Shown piece by piece: positions 1-11,413 of a stretch of DNA of 64,000 nucleotides. Numbering within the stretch: position 1 is the stretch's first letter; each line of letters begins with the position of its first letter. Made by a program: the position numbers and the translations under genes. The notes under the pieces were generated by a model, which ran no database searches, was not told where the DNA came from, and worked only from the letters and a program-made list of their open reading frames with translations. Source of the stretch: Flectonema sp. DT1601 (Eukaryota; Euglenozoa; Diplonemea; Diplonemida; Diplonemidae); the NCBI GenBank assembly GCA_964019425.1, contig OZ025786.1, forward strand, positions 434,001 through 498,000. Reading direction: 5' to 3'.

Positions 1-3
1 ATT

Positions 4-1767
4 ATGGAAATTTTCATTGACAACACTTCAACAGGAGAAGTGTACACTTTGAATGTCACTGCAGACATGCGACTAAGGGAAGCCTGTGATGAAATATCCA
101 ACCAAAGTGGAATAGACCCAAACCTAATAGCACTCCTCTACGAAGGAGAAAATATTGTGAAATTAATCGGAAACGATCCGCTTGTTAGTCTTGGAATCTC
201 TGGTGGTGAGAATATGCAATTATCTCTTTCGATAAAAGCCCAAGCAATAAAAGATCTCTCAAGAATTGGTATAACAATTTGTAAGGATACGAACTATGAC
301 TTTGAGCTACAAGTTATCATCAGAGGTGATTATCACGGTTCACGAATTGAACTGTTGAAACTAATGGACCAAGCTGGTGTTTCTATAACTAATTCCCACA
401 AAGTCTTATCACGAGCATTGAGACATGAAGAGCTATTTATAAAACTACTCGAAATGGGAGGTAACATCAACTGCGTAAACCCTCGTGGTGAGACACTCTT
501 TCATAATTGTCTTAATCATGACACGCAGATATTTAGAATGTTGACGAGACTAAACGCCGACTTACAAATGACAACGTCAGCAATCCATCCTCTTCTTTTA
601 GCTGTAATTCATTATAATTATGATTTTATTCAAGCGTGTCTTGGTAATATGGACCTTGATGCTCCACGTGACATCAACGGTAAAACTGCACTTCACATTG
701 CCGTCTCAAAAAACCATCAATCAATAGATGTGTTACTTGAAGGTGGTGCTTCCTTACTTATAAAAGATCACAATGGGTTTAATGCTGTTCATCATTCTAT
801 GAGTAGCTGTGAAAACACAATCACTCTACTTAGTAAGCATGCAGACTTTAAAGAAGCATTGAGAGCTAAAGATAATTACGGCAGAACTCCTAGATTTGTT
901 CTTCAAACCGAAGAGTGCAGAAAGTACAATTTAGTTTTACTTGGTGTTTTTGAAGAAAATGGCATTACGACGTCTCCTCCGGATAATAATGGAAATACAG
1001 TTCTTCACTTTCAAGCGGAATTTGATGAGATTAGCCATAGCGAAGCACCTGCTATGGGAGATTTCTCTGCAGTTAACTGCAATGGTGACACACCGATTCT
1101 CTGTGCAATTCGTAAAGGGAATTCAAAAGCTGTTAAGGACCTTTTGGTATTAGGTCCTAAGAATATTGTAAATGATAAATCCAGACAAGGGAATACAACA
1201 CTCCACTGTGCTGTCATTAATCTTAAAGTGGATGTGATGTTTATGTTATTAGAAGCTGGGGTTGATATTACTGCTTGTAACTGTGCTGGAAAAACTGCTT
1301 TCGACATCACAAACGGTCATGTCTTAAAACAAGTATTAAACAGATTCGAAAATAAAACACCGCCTCCGAGTGGAGTTAACGAAAAAATAAAATATAAGCA
1401 AAAAACCAAATCTCAAAGTGGGGGTTTTTCAATTCGTGAGGTGGGTTTTGTTGTGTTAGCACTCTGTTGGTTTTTGTTGTTATTATTCCCTGACTTGGTT
1501 ACTTTCATTGTTGAGTACGTTGGAGGTTACTCCATGATAACTTCTGTGGTTTCTGTGATTTCTGAGAGACATGAAATACTAAAAATATCGAATTACACTT
1601 CTGCTCTATCTGAGCAGGTTGCCAACAAATTATCTTCTCTTAACATTTCGTATGTTGAATATGCTGCTGACGTTGAAAGTCCCTTTTCATACCTCCCCTC
1701 GGTTGCTACATGGATTAATGATGGCTTAATGGCGGTATGTCGTAAAGCGAGTATCCTTTTTATGTGA
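4..1767 (+). CDS. Ubiquitin-like/ankyrin-repeat membrane protein
   Basis: Single-exon protein of 587 aa. Residues about 1-75 look like a ubiquitin-like fold (MEIFID start, LLYEGENI near residue 43, LVSLGISGG near 60). The middle (about 110-440) holds ankyrin repeats, clearest at NGKTALHIAVSKNHQ, NGNTVLHFQ, NGDTPILCAIRKGNSK and QGNTTLHCAVINLKVD. After a basic linker, a hydrophobic stretch at about 480-505 (VVLALCWFLLLLFPDLV) is a likely membrane anchor, leaving a C-terminal tail of about 80 residues. Such proteins usually act as scaffolds or adaptors. No enzymatic motif is visible and the partner is unknown. The ATG is 4 bases from the window edge, so an upstream exon cannot be excluded. The domains are fairly sure; the function is not. 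Confidence 0.75.
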   Translation: MEIFIDNTSTGEVYTLNVTADMRLREACDEISNQSGIDPNLIALLYEGENIVKLIGNDPLVSLGISGGENMQLSLSIKAQAIKDLSRIGITICKDTNYDFELQVIIRGDYHGSRIELLKLMDQAGVSITNSHKVLSRALRHEELFIKLLEMGGNINCVNPRGETLFHNCLNHDTQIFRMLTRLNADLQMTTSAIHPLLLAVIHYNYDFIQACLGNMDLDAPRDINGKTALHIAVSKNHQSIDVLLEGGASLLIKDHNGFNAVHHSMSSCENTITLLSKHADFKEALRAKDNYGRTPRFVLQTEECRKYNLVLLGVFEENGITTSPPDNNGNTVLHFQAEFDEISHSEAPAMGDFSAVNCNGDTPILCAIRKGNSKAVKDLLVLGPKNIVNDKSRQGNTTLHCAVINLKVDVMFMLLEAGVDITACNCAGKTAFDITNGHVLKQVLNRFENKTPPPSGVNEKIKYKQKTKSQSGGFSIREVGFVVLALCWFLLLLFPDLVTFIVEYVGGYSMITSVVSVISERHEILKISNYTSALSEQVANKLSSLNISYVEYAADVESPFSYLPSVATWINDGLMAVCRKASILFM

Positions 1768-2216
1768 TGTGAATGTTATCTTTTATCTCCGTCGTTGTGA
1801 AGTAACAATTACTAGAGTACTTCTGTTCTTCTTGTGGAACTCATTGAAATCTTTTTTCTCTTCTTTTGTATTTAACAAGTACACGTAAACCTCCTTTAGC
1901 TTTATCGGTTTAAGTCGGTTCACGGTTTTGTGCAAAAACAAAGTGTTTGATGCCCCGATGATTCACATTATCGGCTTGCGTTTTTCCACTATTTGTTTAA
2001 AATAATTTCTTGATTAATTCCTTCCTGTTTTTATTTTTATTTTTCATTGCTAGCAGTTGCCATTCTAACCTTTGCTTCATGTCGGTATTTTTTTTTTCTT
2101 CTTTTTTTGCTCGTCCGAACTTCTATACTAACTTAACATACCCAACCTTTACAAAGTATAATTATATAAATCATATTTCTTTCCCTTTAGTCATTGCGGG
2201 GGGACACGTGTCAACA
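1768..2216. other. Intergenic, T-rich
   Basis: Short spacer with T-rich pyrimidine tracts just before the dynein gene. The frame of that gene is open upstream to 2010, but the translation there is Phe/Leu-rich low-complexity text, so I treat it as 5' untranslated sequence. No other feature seen. Confidence 0.5.
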
Positions 2217-4861
2217 ATGGAACGACGTCAATCTCAGGTTGGAGGAACAGCTTCATCGTACATGGATAAAGCAACAAGAAGTTCTATCTCAGGAACTAGC
2301 AGTGTGACTAACAAACCAAGTCAAATAAAGAAAAGAGACGTTCGGAGAGTAGAAAAAACAGATCAACGAACAAGAGTACTGGACCCTGAAGGAAGAGACA
2401 TTGACAGAACACCACACAGTTTAATTAAAACAGCTCCACAAACTAAAACCGTAAAGAGAACAAAAGGAAAAGATGAAAGCGGATGGGGTGTCAGTGCTTC
2501 AGTTGCAGAAGGATCTCAAAGTAGATTAGAGTCGAGTGACTCCGGCTCTGAATCATCAAAAGTTGAATCTGACAATGAAAGCGACGATGAAGATTCTCTC
2601 ACTGGTATGGAACGTTTAGCACTTGACGACACAGCTGACACCAGTAGCATGGACTCTCGCCTTCCAGAGGATAAGCGCAAGAAAAAAGAAAAATCTCAGG
2701 GCGCTTCAGAAGATACTTCAGAAGAAGGCCTCCTCTCCAAACTCGGAGGCCGTGAAACTCCGACTAAGGATCGACCCCGTCGCAAAGATCGAGAAGATGT
2801 CGCATCAGCCACATCCAAGAAGAAAGAAATGACGTGGCAAGAAAAGAAAGAATGGAGAGAGGCTCCTGGCACAGTCACTCTCTCTGAGACACCAACTTTT
2901 TTCCTATTGGAGAAACCTGATGAACAGATTTGTATTAGTGGTGATGCTCTTGAAGAAGACACTAGTGAACTCCGAAAGAAGTTCGATCGCTACTTCAACT
3001 TTTGCGCCAACAGCAAAGGTAATGATAGGTATGCTAATAGCCTCATCGAGTTTTTAATTACTAATTTAAATATTAACAAAACCAAATCATTTAAAATCAG
3101 GTACGCCGAGAGAGGAATGTTAACACTAAACGAGCCATCGAAGAACAAAGAATCTCAAAAGGCTCTACCTGCTGTTGCTTCTGCCAGTATGAATTTTTAT
3201 TTAAAAAAAAAAAACTTTCTTCTTATCAACCACCTGATCATTTAAAACAACTAAATCCAGGATGTGGAGTAACCGTATGGGATATTCACGATACTATAAA
3301 ACAACTTGAAGACGAAGAAGGTCAAGAAGATGTAGTTGGTGTTGGTACTACAGAAGGAGCTGAAGGAGGTGAAGCAACAGGAGTTGATGATGGTGATGTA
3401 GATGATGAAACCTCAATGATGATGCAAGAATTCGATGACGACACTGGAGATGAACACCACAGAGACAAACATCACAGAAAGAAGCTTTGGATGCAAGCAC
3501 CCAACGTAATCGAACGTCTGATGGTAGTCGAGAGAGTCATCGTAAATAACATCTGGCACGTTGAACAGCTACTCTACAGAAATATAAATTCCTCAGCATT
3601 TGAGACTACCGATAGCACGACTAAGAAGAGTGGCCAACCTCAGAGTGAGAAACCAGAACGCAGTCCATCAGACGATGACGTCGGCAAACCAGCCCAACGA
3701 GAGAACGATTCGAATTCGAGAGCAGAATCAAAAATAAGAACCCTTTGGAGATTTGGATGTGACTTAACAAAAGATAAGAACGTTAGTTGTCAATCATGGA
3801 ATCGAGGAAATCCTGATTTACTAGCTGTTGGTTATGGTGAGTACGGTATCCCTGACACAGATGGTAAAAGTTACGATGGTATGGTTTGTTGTTGGTCAGT
3901 TAAGAACCCGGTTCACCCAGAGAGGGTTATGAAAATACCAAATGCCGGAGTCAGCTCTGTAGACTTTTCTCACCATCACCCTAGTCTTCTAGCAGTTGGT
4001 AACACAGACGGTACTCTTGCTCTCTATGACGTTAGGAAGCAAGGTTCTACACCAGCATTAAAATCAACTGTCCAAGGAGGTCAACACACTGGAACTATTT
4101 GGGAAGTGAAGTGGGTTGACAAAGGAAGAGAACGAAACAATGATTTAGTATCAATCTCAGCTGATGGTTTAATAAAACAATGGACTTTCAAGAAAGGATT
4201 AGAATGTCAGTGTACATTAATGAGACTAAAAAGAAGTCAAAATGATACACAAGGTCCTGGTCACAAAGGGGAAGCTTTACTATCTCGACAGTCTGGTGGA
4301 ATGTGTTTAGATTTCAGTCCATCAGAACCAATAATGTATGTTGTTGGTACTGAAGATGGAACAATCCATAAATGTAATACAAGTAATCAAGAACAATACA
4401 TACAAGATTATGCTGGTCATAGTGATCCAGTTTACAGAGTTCGATGGCATCCATTCTGCTCAGATTATTTCTTGTCGTGTAGTGCTGATTGGACAGCACG
4501 TCTTTGGCATGAAAAGAAATACGAAGCAGTCAGCTCTTTTGATTCAACACACGATGCTATTCATGATGTCGTATGGTCTCCTTCTAATGCTTGCATCTTT
4601 GGAACTGTAACTTCAACTGGTAGAGTTGATGTTTGGAATGTCGCAGAACCACTCGAACCAGTTGCTTCCCTTCAACTTGATGATCGATCACTCAATTGTG
4701 TTCTATTCGCACAACAAGACTCACCAGTTTTAACTGTAGGAGATAATAAAGGTGATGTCACTGTTGTTAAATTAAAAGGCTCTGAATTTGAACGTCCAGC
4801 CAGAAGCGCTGAAGAACAAGGAGACTACTTCACTCAAGTTGTTAAAAAGAATACTCAGTAA
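2217..4861 (+). CDS. DNAI1: Axonemal outer-arm dynein intermediate chain 1 (WD-repeat)
   Basis: Structural subunit that anchors outer-arm dynein to doublet microtubules in flagella (family knowledge: DNAI1, Chlamydomonas IC78/ODA9). Proposed exons are 2217-3028, 3101-3186 and 3261-4861, joined by GTATGC/CAG and GTATGA/CAG introns of 72 and 74 nt that keep frame. The N-terminal half is charged and disordered. The conserved block begins at LWRFGCDLTKDKNVSCQSWN and runs through WD repeats, including DLLAVGYGEYG, HPSLLAVGNTDGTLALYDVR, WEVKWV, DLVSISADGLIKQW, YVVGTEDGTIHKC and YFLSCSADWTARLW. The order and wording match DNAI1 rather than cytoplasmic intermediate chains. The start at 2217 (ATGGAACGACG) begins the charged region; the in-frame sequence upstream looks untranslated. 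Its presence implies a motile flagellum. Confidence 0.9.
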
Positions 4862-5260
4862 CACAAATACACTACCGTGTGATGGTTTCCACCATTGTGC
4901 CTCTCAGACTATGAGGTGCACTGAATAGTAGTTTTTACTTGCGGTTAGTCGTTTTGATTTCCGTAACCGCCATTTAGTTCTTTTGATTATTCTGGAATCA
5001 GTTTTGTATTCAGAAGTGAAGCTTAAAAAAAAATAGCATTACCCCCACAAACTTCTTGTTGAATAAACAAATTAAAAAAAAAAAAAAAACGCTTCGATTT
5101 TTTTTTTTTTTTTGCCTAATATCTCTTATTAATTTCCCACTTTAACAAACTTAACGTCTTAAAGGGCGCAGCAGTTGTTGATTTGTTATTTTTGTTATCA
5201 ATTCTTTTTTTTTTTTTTCCCCATCCAGACTATACTCATATCTCCCCTACATCAATAAAT
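4862..5260. other. Intergenic with A and T runs
   Basis: About 400 bp with an AATAAA-like signal near 5051 (gaataaac) after the dynein stop, A and T runs at 5072-5115, and a T-run at 5206-5218 upstream of the next gene. No gene seen. Confidence 0.5.
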
Positions 5261-7092
5261 ATGAGCGACCTTCCCACTGTTAATGAAGACATCCAAACAG
5301 ACTACACACAAATAGGAACAGTGTATGCTGCTTGTTTAGCTGTTGTTAAAGTAGTTTATTTACATTACACGCTTAGCTCGTTAGAGATTCAGGAACGATG
5401 GAAAATTGAGATGGTTGAAGAAGAGCAACGAGCTATCATATTAGCTCAGGTTGGGGGAAGGGTTGAAAATGAAATAATTAATATTCGTATGAAGTCAGAA
5501 ACAGCTCCTCTACTTGTAAATATCCCTCCTAGTGATAGCAACCTGTTATTCAGATTGGTCTATTCTTCAGCAGCAGCAGCGACATTAGCAGAGGCTGTTC
5601 CTACAATTAGTTCACTGTCTGCCAGCTATAACTCGAAGCATAATTTGTCTAGTCATTTGTTGTTCACTTCTCCGTTTTTATTTCAGGTTCTTGAAGGTCC
5701 ATTTTTTGAGTTAGAATCTGTTTGGCCAAAAATATATTTCAATCGACACCATCACAACGTCAGTCTCATCTCCTGTACTCATTGCAAGAAGCGAGTCTTT
5801 CGTGAAAGAGGTTTAAGAATCACCACTATTCATCCATGTAGTGGATTGAAAGGTACAACTATATTAGGCTTGTTCCAGACTCTTGGTCACGTATGCTGTT
5901 TTTTATTTTCAATTTTGTGAGAAATTAGTAGAACATAATAACAAACAGATAACTATGACATCAATGGTATATGATGGGTTTTATCAAAGTGACAAAAATA
6001 GAAACAGAGTGATCACTGATGACGTTATTGAAGATAAGGAAGTCACAACACAATCAGGAAAACACGTTCAGATTATCGCATTGGTGTTTAGTGTTGTTGA
6101 TGATGAATGTAGAGAAGAAATATCGTCAACTCTGAGTGGTATTTTACAAACTTCTTGGGTTAATGATCTGCAAGAAATCTTTTCCAGCAGAGATCGAATT
6201 GTCTTCGCGACTCCCGTTTCCACCAATGCTGTTGATTTAGCTGTTTTTTTGACCGAAGAAATAAACACTCGTCACTCAGGGGCAACCTGTTCTTTTGGGA
6301 TAGCTTCCGGAAACATCTACTCATGCATTCGTAAAACATGTATTTCATCTCATTCCTATATTGGTAAACCCATTAATGATGCAATTTGGGAAGCATTTAA
6401 TAAAATGTCACTACCGCAGTTCTCAAATTTAAATATCAGAGACAGTCCTTACGAGTTTGACTTTCCACAAGATGCCCTAGTTCAATTGATTTACACAGGT
6501 ATGTTATGATATGTATCTGTTGTAATAATTACTGTCCCCCCATCATCCAGGTTTGGCCGAACTCTATATTCGTTTTAGCCAGTTTCAAGTTGCTTTATGT
6601 TTAATCACAGTATCAAGTTGCCCCCCATCATACTAAAATAGGTATACCCAAAGACCTAACCACCGTAGCTGGTAGCGTTAGATTAATAATTTCACAAGTG
6701 TCTAGTGAGGTATTTGATAAAATGATAATCATAGGATCACAAAAATGTAATATCCTTCTTCACGTAATGGAAGGAACGTACAGTGATCTCGGAAGTATAT
6801 TTGCAACCCTTCAATCGCCTAATTCTATTTTAAAACATTGTTGGCTGTCTTCTATTTCAAATATAACAGACAGGACACTTGACGATGATGTTTCACCGCT
6901 GCAGGTGTGTAATTTTGAGGGAAGAATTTTTTTTTGTACCTACAAACCCATTGTTCGGTAGAAAGAGAATTGTGGCAGCGTAACTACCTATTCCTTTATT
7001 AGGATTTTCTACCGGTTGCGCACAAACAAAATAAAAGTGTGAGTTAGTAAGTAAAAAGTGAAGTTTGCCGATTCTTTTTTTTTTTTTTTTAA

Positions 7093-7125
<33 letters not shown>

Positions 7126-7863
7126 CGATAGATCATTGGAGGTGATCTCTGGGGGCAGACTCTTCGACTTGTAACTAAACACATCTCACCCAAAATGATT
7201 CCTGAAGTACTTCGAGGTTTATCTTCTAAGAATTTATCTCTGGCTTCTGTTGGAAGGATGGTTTTGGAAGTGAGAGTGTACGTTACAGTGATTCCTTGTT
7301 CTGTTGATGAAGACTTAGAAAAGTGTTTCAATCTAATCATAAATTCTGCTAAAGGTCTCCGTTGGTTAGATTTCATTGAAATAAGTGATAGAATATCATT
7401 ATCTTGTTCTGAGGATAATATTATTCGAATGTTTCACTTTTGCATTGCGATTTCAAAAGTTATAAAGTTAAGAATTGGATCGCAGTCTTGGTTGGCTATT
7501 GGACTCTCAGCTGGTAAATCAACAATGGGTCATATCCGGAATCCGTTAAAACCCTTATTCTATATCTGTGGTGAACATGTTCACAGATCATGGTTACTTT
7601 CAACAACTGTTATGAAGAAATCTAATGCACGAGGTTCCTCTTTCTTAGCCACACCAGAAGCTGTACAACTAGCCCGATTATACTCCCCATATGATCCTGT
7701 AATTGGAGTTGGTAGTTGTGGTATGAGTAAGTTAGCCACATGGGATGTCTTCTCTGTTGATCATCCGAACACTGACATGCCATCAAGGAGTTCATCATCA
7801 CCTTATTATCTCTGTAAAAGACCTTTACAATTATCTTCAATAGAAGATATTATGTTGGAATAA
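5261..7863 (+). CDS. BLUF-cyclase-BLUF-cyclase protein (degenerate photoactivated adenylyl cyclase-like)
   Basis: About 718 aa. Proposed exons: 5261-5852, 5929-6498, 6642-6904, 7132-7863; a second possibility for the first intron is 5891-5921. Residues about 96-185 form a BLUF blue-light flavin domain: LFRLVYSS (flavin-contacting Tyr), NSKHNLSSHLLF (Asn) and FLFQVLEG (Gln) are all present, but the usual late Trp and Met are replaced in RVFRERGL. A class III cyclase-like domain follows (CSFGIASGNI, YIGKPINDAIW), then a shorter second BLUF-like unit (VRLIISQ, LLHVMEG; Tyr and Gln missing), then a second cyclase-like unit (LAIGLSAGK). The metal-binding Asp motifs expected in class III cyclases are not visible in either. 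The order matches Euglena PAC. I infer a light-sensing or scaffold protein with doubtful cAMP synthesis. Confidence 0.75.
6936..7030. repeat. 95-bp dispersed repeat, copy A (intronic)
   Basis: This block lies in the third intron of the BLUF/cyclase gene and recurs at 40502-40595 with about 88% identity by eye. Both copies follow a T-run and share TTGTTCGGTAGAAA, GGCAGCGTAA, CCTATTCCTTTATTAGGATT and TTGCGCACAAA. In copy A, CGGTAGAAA pairs with TTTCTACCG and CCTA with TAGG, so the RNA could fold. It may be a short SINE, a MITE or a non-coding RNA; no family recognised. Confidence 0.7.
7093..7123. repeat. AAT microsatellite
   Basis: About ten AAT units just inside the 3' end of the third intron of the BLUF/cyclase gene, directly before the acceptor at 7131. 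Confidence 0.85.
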
Positions 7864-8183
7864 ATTATTGTGAGTTACACTTGTCTGTAGCGTCGTTCTG
7901 GTAGGGTGCTTCTGCAACCAGCAGGATGATCGCTCTTACATTTACCGTCTATTTAGATTTAAGTTAAAAGTTGCGAATGGATATTTTTGGTGTTTAGTAT
8001 TATTTTGCTTTACAGTCTGTCAGTTCTGCGTCAGCTTGTCGCTGCAACTGCAACTTCAGCATGATGAGTGTTAGGTAGTATGAGGTGTATTGTGTAATGG
8101 CTGTGATGATGGGAAGAGTTTGTGCCTCGTGTTTTTCGTGTCGTTATTTTATTCTCTCCCAGCCGCACCCCCACACCTTTAAA
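7864..8183. other. Intergenic, upstream of RPS15
   Basis: About 320 bp of mixed composition with none of the long homopolymers common elsewhere. It must hold the RPS15 promoter and 5' leader; I can point to no specific site. Confidence 0.4.
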
Positions 8184-8704
8184 ATGTCCGGAATGATTGA
8201 CAAGGAACGTTATGAGGAGCTGAAGAAGAAGCGTCAGTTCAAGAAGTTCATGTACAGAGGTATTGAGACTGATGACCTCTTGAAGCTCACTAACGAAGAG
8301 CTCACTGACATGGTGTGTGCCAGAGCCAGAAGAAGATTCCAGAGAGGTCTTAAGAGAAAGCCAATGGCCCTCATCAAGAAACTCAGAAAGGCAAAGAAGG
8401 ATGTCCCTATGGGTGAGAAGCCTCCAGTATGTGTTTTTTCAACAAGTATTAACAGATAAATGAGACATCAATATAACAACAACAACAGCCAGTGAAGACT
8501 CACCTCAGAAACATGATCATCGTTCCTGAAATGATCGGATCAGTTGTCGCGGTATACAACGGAAAGGTCTTCAACTCTGTTGAAGTTAAGGGTGACATGG
8601 TTGGACACTACCTTGGTGAGTTCTCAATCACATACAAGCCAGTTACTCACGGTAGACCAGGTATTGGTGCCACCCACTCTTCCAGATTCATTCCTCTTAA
8701 GTAG
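8184..8704 (+). CDS. RPS15: 40S ribosomal protein S15 (uS19)
   Basis: Small-subunit ribosomal protein located at the head of the 40S subunit. Exons 8184-8426 and 8489-8704 flank a 62-nt intron (GTATGT...CAACAG) and give 152 aa, the usual length for the family. Diagnostic stretches: [20 protein letters not shown] near the N-terminus, [42 protein letters not shown], and the C-terminal [20 protein letters not shown] followed by [14 protein letters not shown], which is almost invariant in eukaryotic uS19. The start ATGTCCGGAATG follows a pyrimidine-rich leader and gives the expected N-terminus. The codons are noticeably G/C-richer than those of neighbouring genes, as expected for a highly expressed gene. 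Confidence 0.97.
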
Positions 8705-8940
8705 ACTCGTCTTCTTGCAAAAGGTTTTTGCGGCGGGTTGATGTAATGAGGAGGGGAAGCACAAAAAAAAAAAAAAAAAAAAAAAAAGTATTCAAAAAAA
8801 AAAAAAAAAAAAAAAGGTAAGGCATTTTCATCTAAATTTTCTTTAGTGAAGTGACTGCTACAAAAAAAAAACATAAAATAGTTTATCTTCTGTTTCTTAA
8901 ATTTATTATTTCAATGACAGGACTACTACTAATCAGTCGG

Positions 8941-11413
8941 ATGGATGACGTCCTCCAATCCGCCCCCCCCATGCCGTACTTTGTAAGGGAGGGTACGAAT
9001 ATGGATGATAATACTCTTGGTATTGATGTAGATGACTACACAACAGGTCTATTAAGGGTTCCCCCAGTCAATGCCAGACCTAACAGTGCTCCTGCTGCGA
9101 TGCCAAGTATGAATTATTTTCTAAAAAAATGTTAATGATGATAATTATTTTAACAATGAAATTAACACAATCAGACATCCTACCTCTGAAGAATCAAACC
9201 CCAAACATGGTTGATCATTATCAGAGGGTTGTTGACAAGTCAGATGATCTGTTTTCATGTTTAAATGAGAAGAGTGGATTGTTGTCGACACCAATTCAAG
9301 GATCGTTAGATTTTAATTTTCCTGTTTCATCTGATAACGATACGCAGTGTTCGTTTGCTATCAGTTTAGAACAAGAGTTACGAAAGGATGCAGAGGTTCG
9401 TGGAAGGAGTTTATCACCGAAGAAGAGTACTTTTGAATATCCTTTTAGAGAAGAAAGTCCTCCACCTGTACGACGTGACATCATTCATCGTGATCCACTA
9501 AAAACTGAAGACTTATCAAAACTGAGATTACAACAGCAGGAATTGGCTAATCAGCTTCGATTCCTTCAGGAACAGGAATGGGCAATTCTTGAGAGGCGCC
9601 CTTCTCTTGAAGGGGAGAGTACTCCTCCTTCTGTTCCACTAGACTCGAGTGGTAAGCAACCTTCTGTGTCATCATTTCAGAGAGATGTTGTTCGCAACTT
9701 TGGATCTGAATTTTCAAGCAGCACTCCGACAAGTAACACTACCCCACTCACACCACCATCAAGACAACCGATTATGGCTGTTTCTCCTCCCTCGTCACCA
9801 CCTTCTGGTAAGCCTTCTAACCTTACTCTTAAGCAACTCCTTATGCCTCACATGGTATGTATTGTTTTGTGTGTTGGGTATTGTTAATTTTATAATGTGG
9901 TTTGCAATAAATTTTAATAAAATCAGCTTGACCTCACGAAGAACCCACCGCCACCTGGATCACGACTGGAACAATTTGTTGGACAGATTGGTGCTGTGGC
10001 TAAAGATCAGCATGGGTATGTGTTAAAATTATTCTTTGAAAAAAAAGAAAAAAATTTATTACGCAAAAAAAAAAAAATGATAAAAAAAACAGATGTCGAT
10101 TTCTTCAGAAACTATGTGAAGAAGGTCATCCCAGAGAGATAACTCAAATATTTGATGAAATTGCAGTTTTAGCAGGTGAAATGATGATTGACCCGTTTGG
10201 TAATTATCTAATGCAAAAACTATGTGAGCATTGCTCAAACCATCAGAGAACGGTTTTAGTAGAAAGTGTTGCCGCAGAGATACCAAACGTTAGCACCAAC
10301 ATGCACGGAACTAGAGCTGTTCAGAAGGTTGTCGATCAATTAAAAACACCTGAGCACATTAATATTATCAGAAATGCATTATCAAAACACGCTGTTGAAA
10401 TGATAAAAGATCTAAACGGCAATCACGTTATTCAAAAATGTCTTCAAAAATTCGATACCGAAAGCAAGCAATTCCTTTATGACTCAGTTTGTAATAGATT
10501 ACGTGAAGTTGCTATGCATAGACATGGTTGTTGTGTGTTGCAACGATGTATTGATTTTGGTTCGACTGCTCAGCAGACGCAGTTGATTAACGAAGTCGTT
10601 AAGAATGCTCTTCCTCTTGTTCAGGATCCGTTTGGTAATTATGTTGTTCAATATGTACTTGATTTAGACTCTCCGCAGATTAATAAAAATATTGTACAAA
10701 ATTTCATCGGATCCCTAGCAAAGTTAGCAACCAATAAATTCAGTAGCAATGTTGTAGAGAAATGTTTGAAGACGTCAACACCTGAGATTCGAACGTTACT
10801 TTATCAAGAATTGACTTCCAACCCACAACACTTACCAAGAATGCTTCAAGATCAGTATGCTAATTATGTTATTCAAACGGCTTTTGGAATAGCAAATCCA
10901 CAAGAGTTTCAAATGCTTTCGAATGCAGTTCGTCCATTCTTATCCGTGATAAAGAACACTCCTCATGGAAAGAGAATTGAATCAAAGATGAACAGAGGAG
11001 GAGGAGGAGGAGGAGGTGGAGGGGGAGGCAGTGGGACATCAACAGAGTCTCACAGAAAGGAAACCTCATCTTCAGGAGGGAAAACTCAGGTCCAGCAAGT
11101 TGCTGAATCTGGGAAGGGAAAAGGTGGTAAAAGACAGTCAAGCGGAGGACCACAAAAAGAATTCAGCGGATCTTCTCGTTCATGGGGACAATGGCAGCAA
11201 CAAGTTACACAACAACATCAACAGCACCAACCGCAGCACCAGTGGAATCCAAAATCGACAGGAACTCAGAGTGGAACTAATTGGGGAGATGCTCAACGAG
11301 GAAACCGTAACAATAACAACATTCGACTCAACGCCAATGCAATGCCGTACACAGGAGGTTTACGGCCGGATGCTCCTGCCTACGCTCCAAGTGAGATTTC
11401 ACAACAGTGGTAG
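8941..11413 (+). CDS. Pumilio/PUF-family RNA-binding protein
   Basis: Post-transcriptional regulator that binds 3' UTRs through PUF repeats (family knowledge). Proposed exons: 8941-9106, 9175-9854, 9927-10015, 10093-11413, with short GTATG introns that preserve frame (751 aa). Residues 1 to about 280 are disordered and Ser/Pro-rich. The PUF domain starts near GAVAKDQHG and CRFLQKLCEEG and continues with about eight repeats, visible as DPFGNYLMQKLCEH, NMHGTRAVQKVVDQ, DLNGNHVIQKCLQ, HRHGCCVLQRCIDFG, DPFGNYVVQYVLDL, NKFSSNVVEKCLK and DQYANYVIQTAFG. The tail carries an 11-residue Gly run (near 11000) and a Gln/His-rich segment, so it may form condensates. The start at 8941 is the first ATG that gives the acidic N-terminus; the A-rich leader upstream is not coding. 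Confidence 0.92.

Noticed and set aside
2010-2216. N-terminal extension of the dynein intermediate chain
   Set aside because: The in-frame sequence is Phe/Ser-rich text from a T-rich leader, without similarity to the family; ATG 2217 is preferred.
4338-4610. Frame overlapping the DNAI1 WD region
   Set aside because: Shadow of the coding sequence in another frame, Ile/Val/Met-rich, with no gene structure.
10869-11153. Minus-strand frame opposite the PUF gene
   Set aside because: Leu/Phe-rich mirror of Gly/Gln-rich codons.
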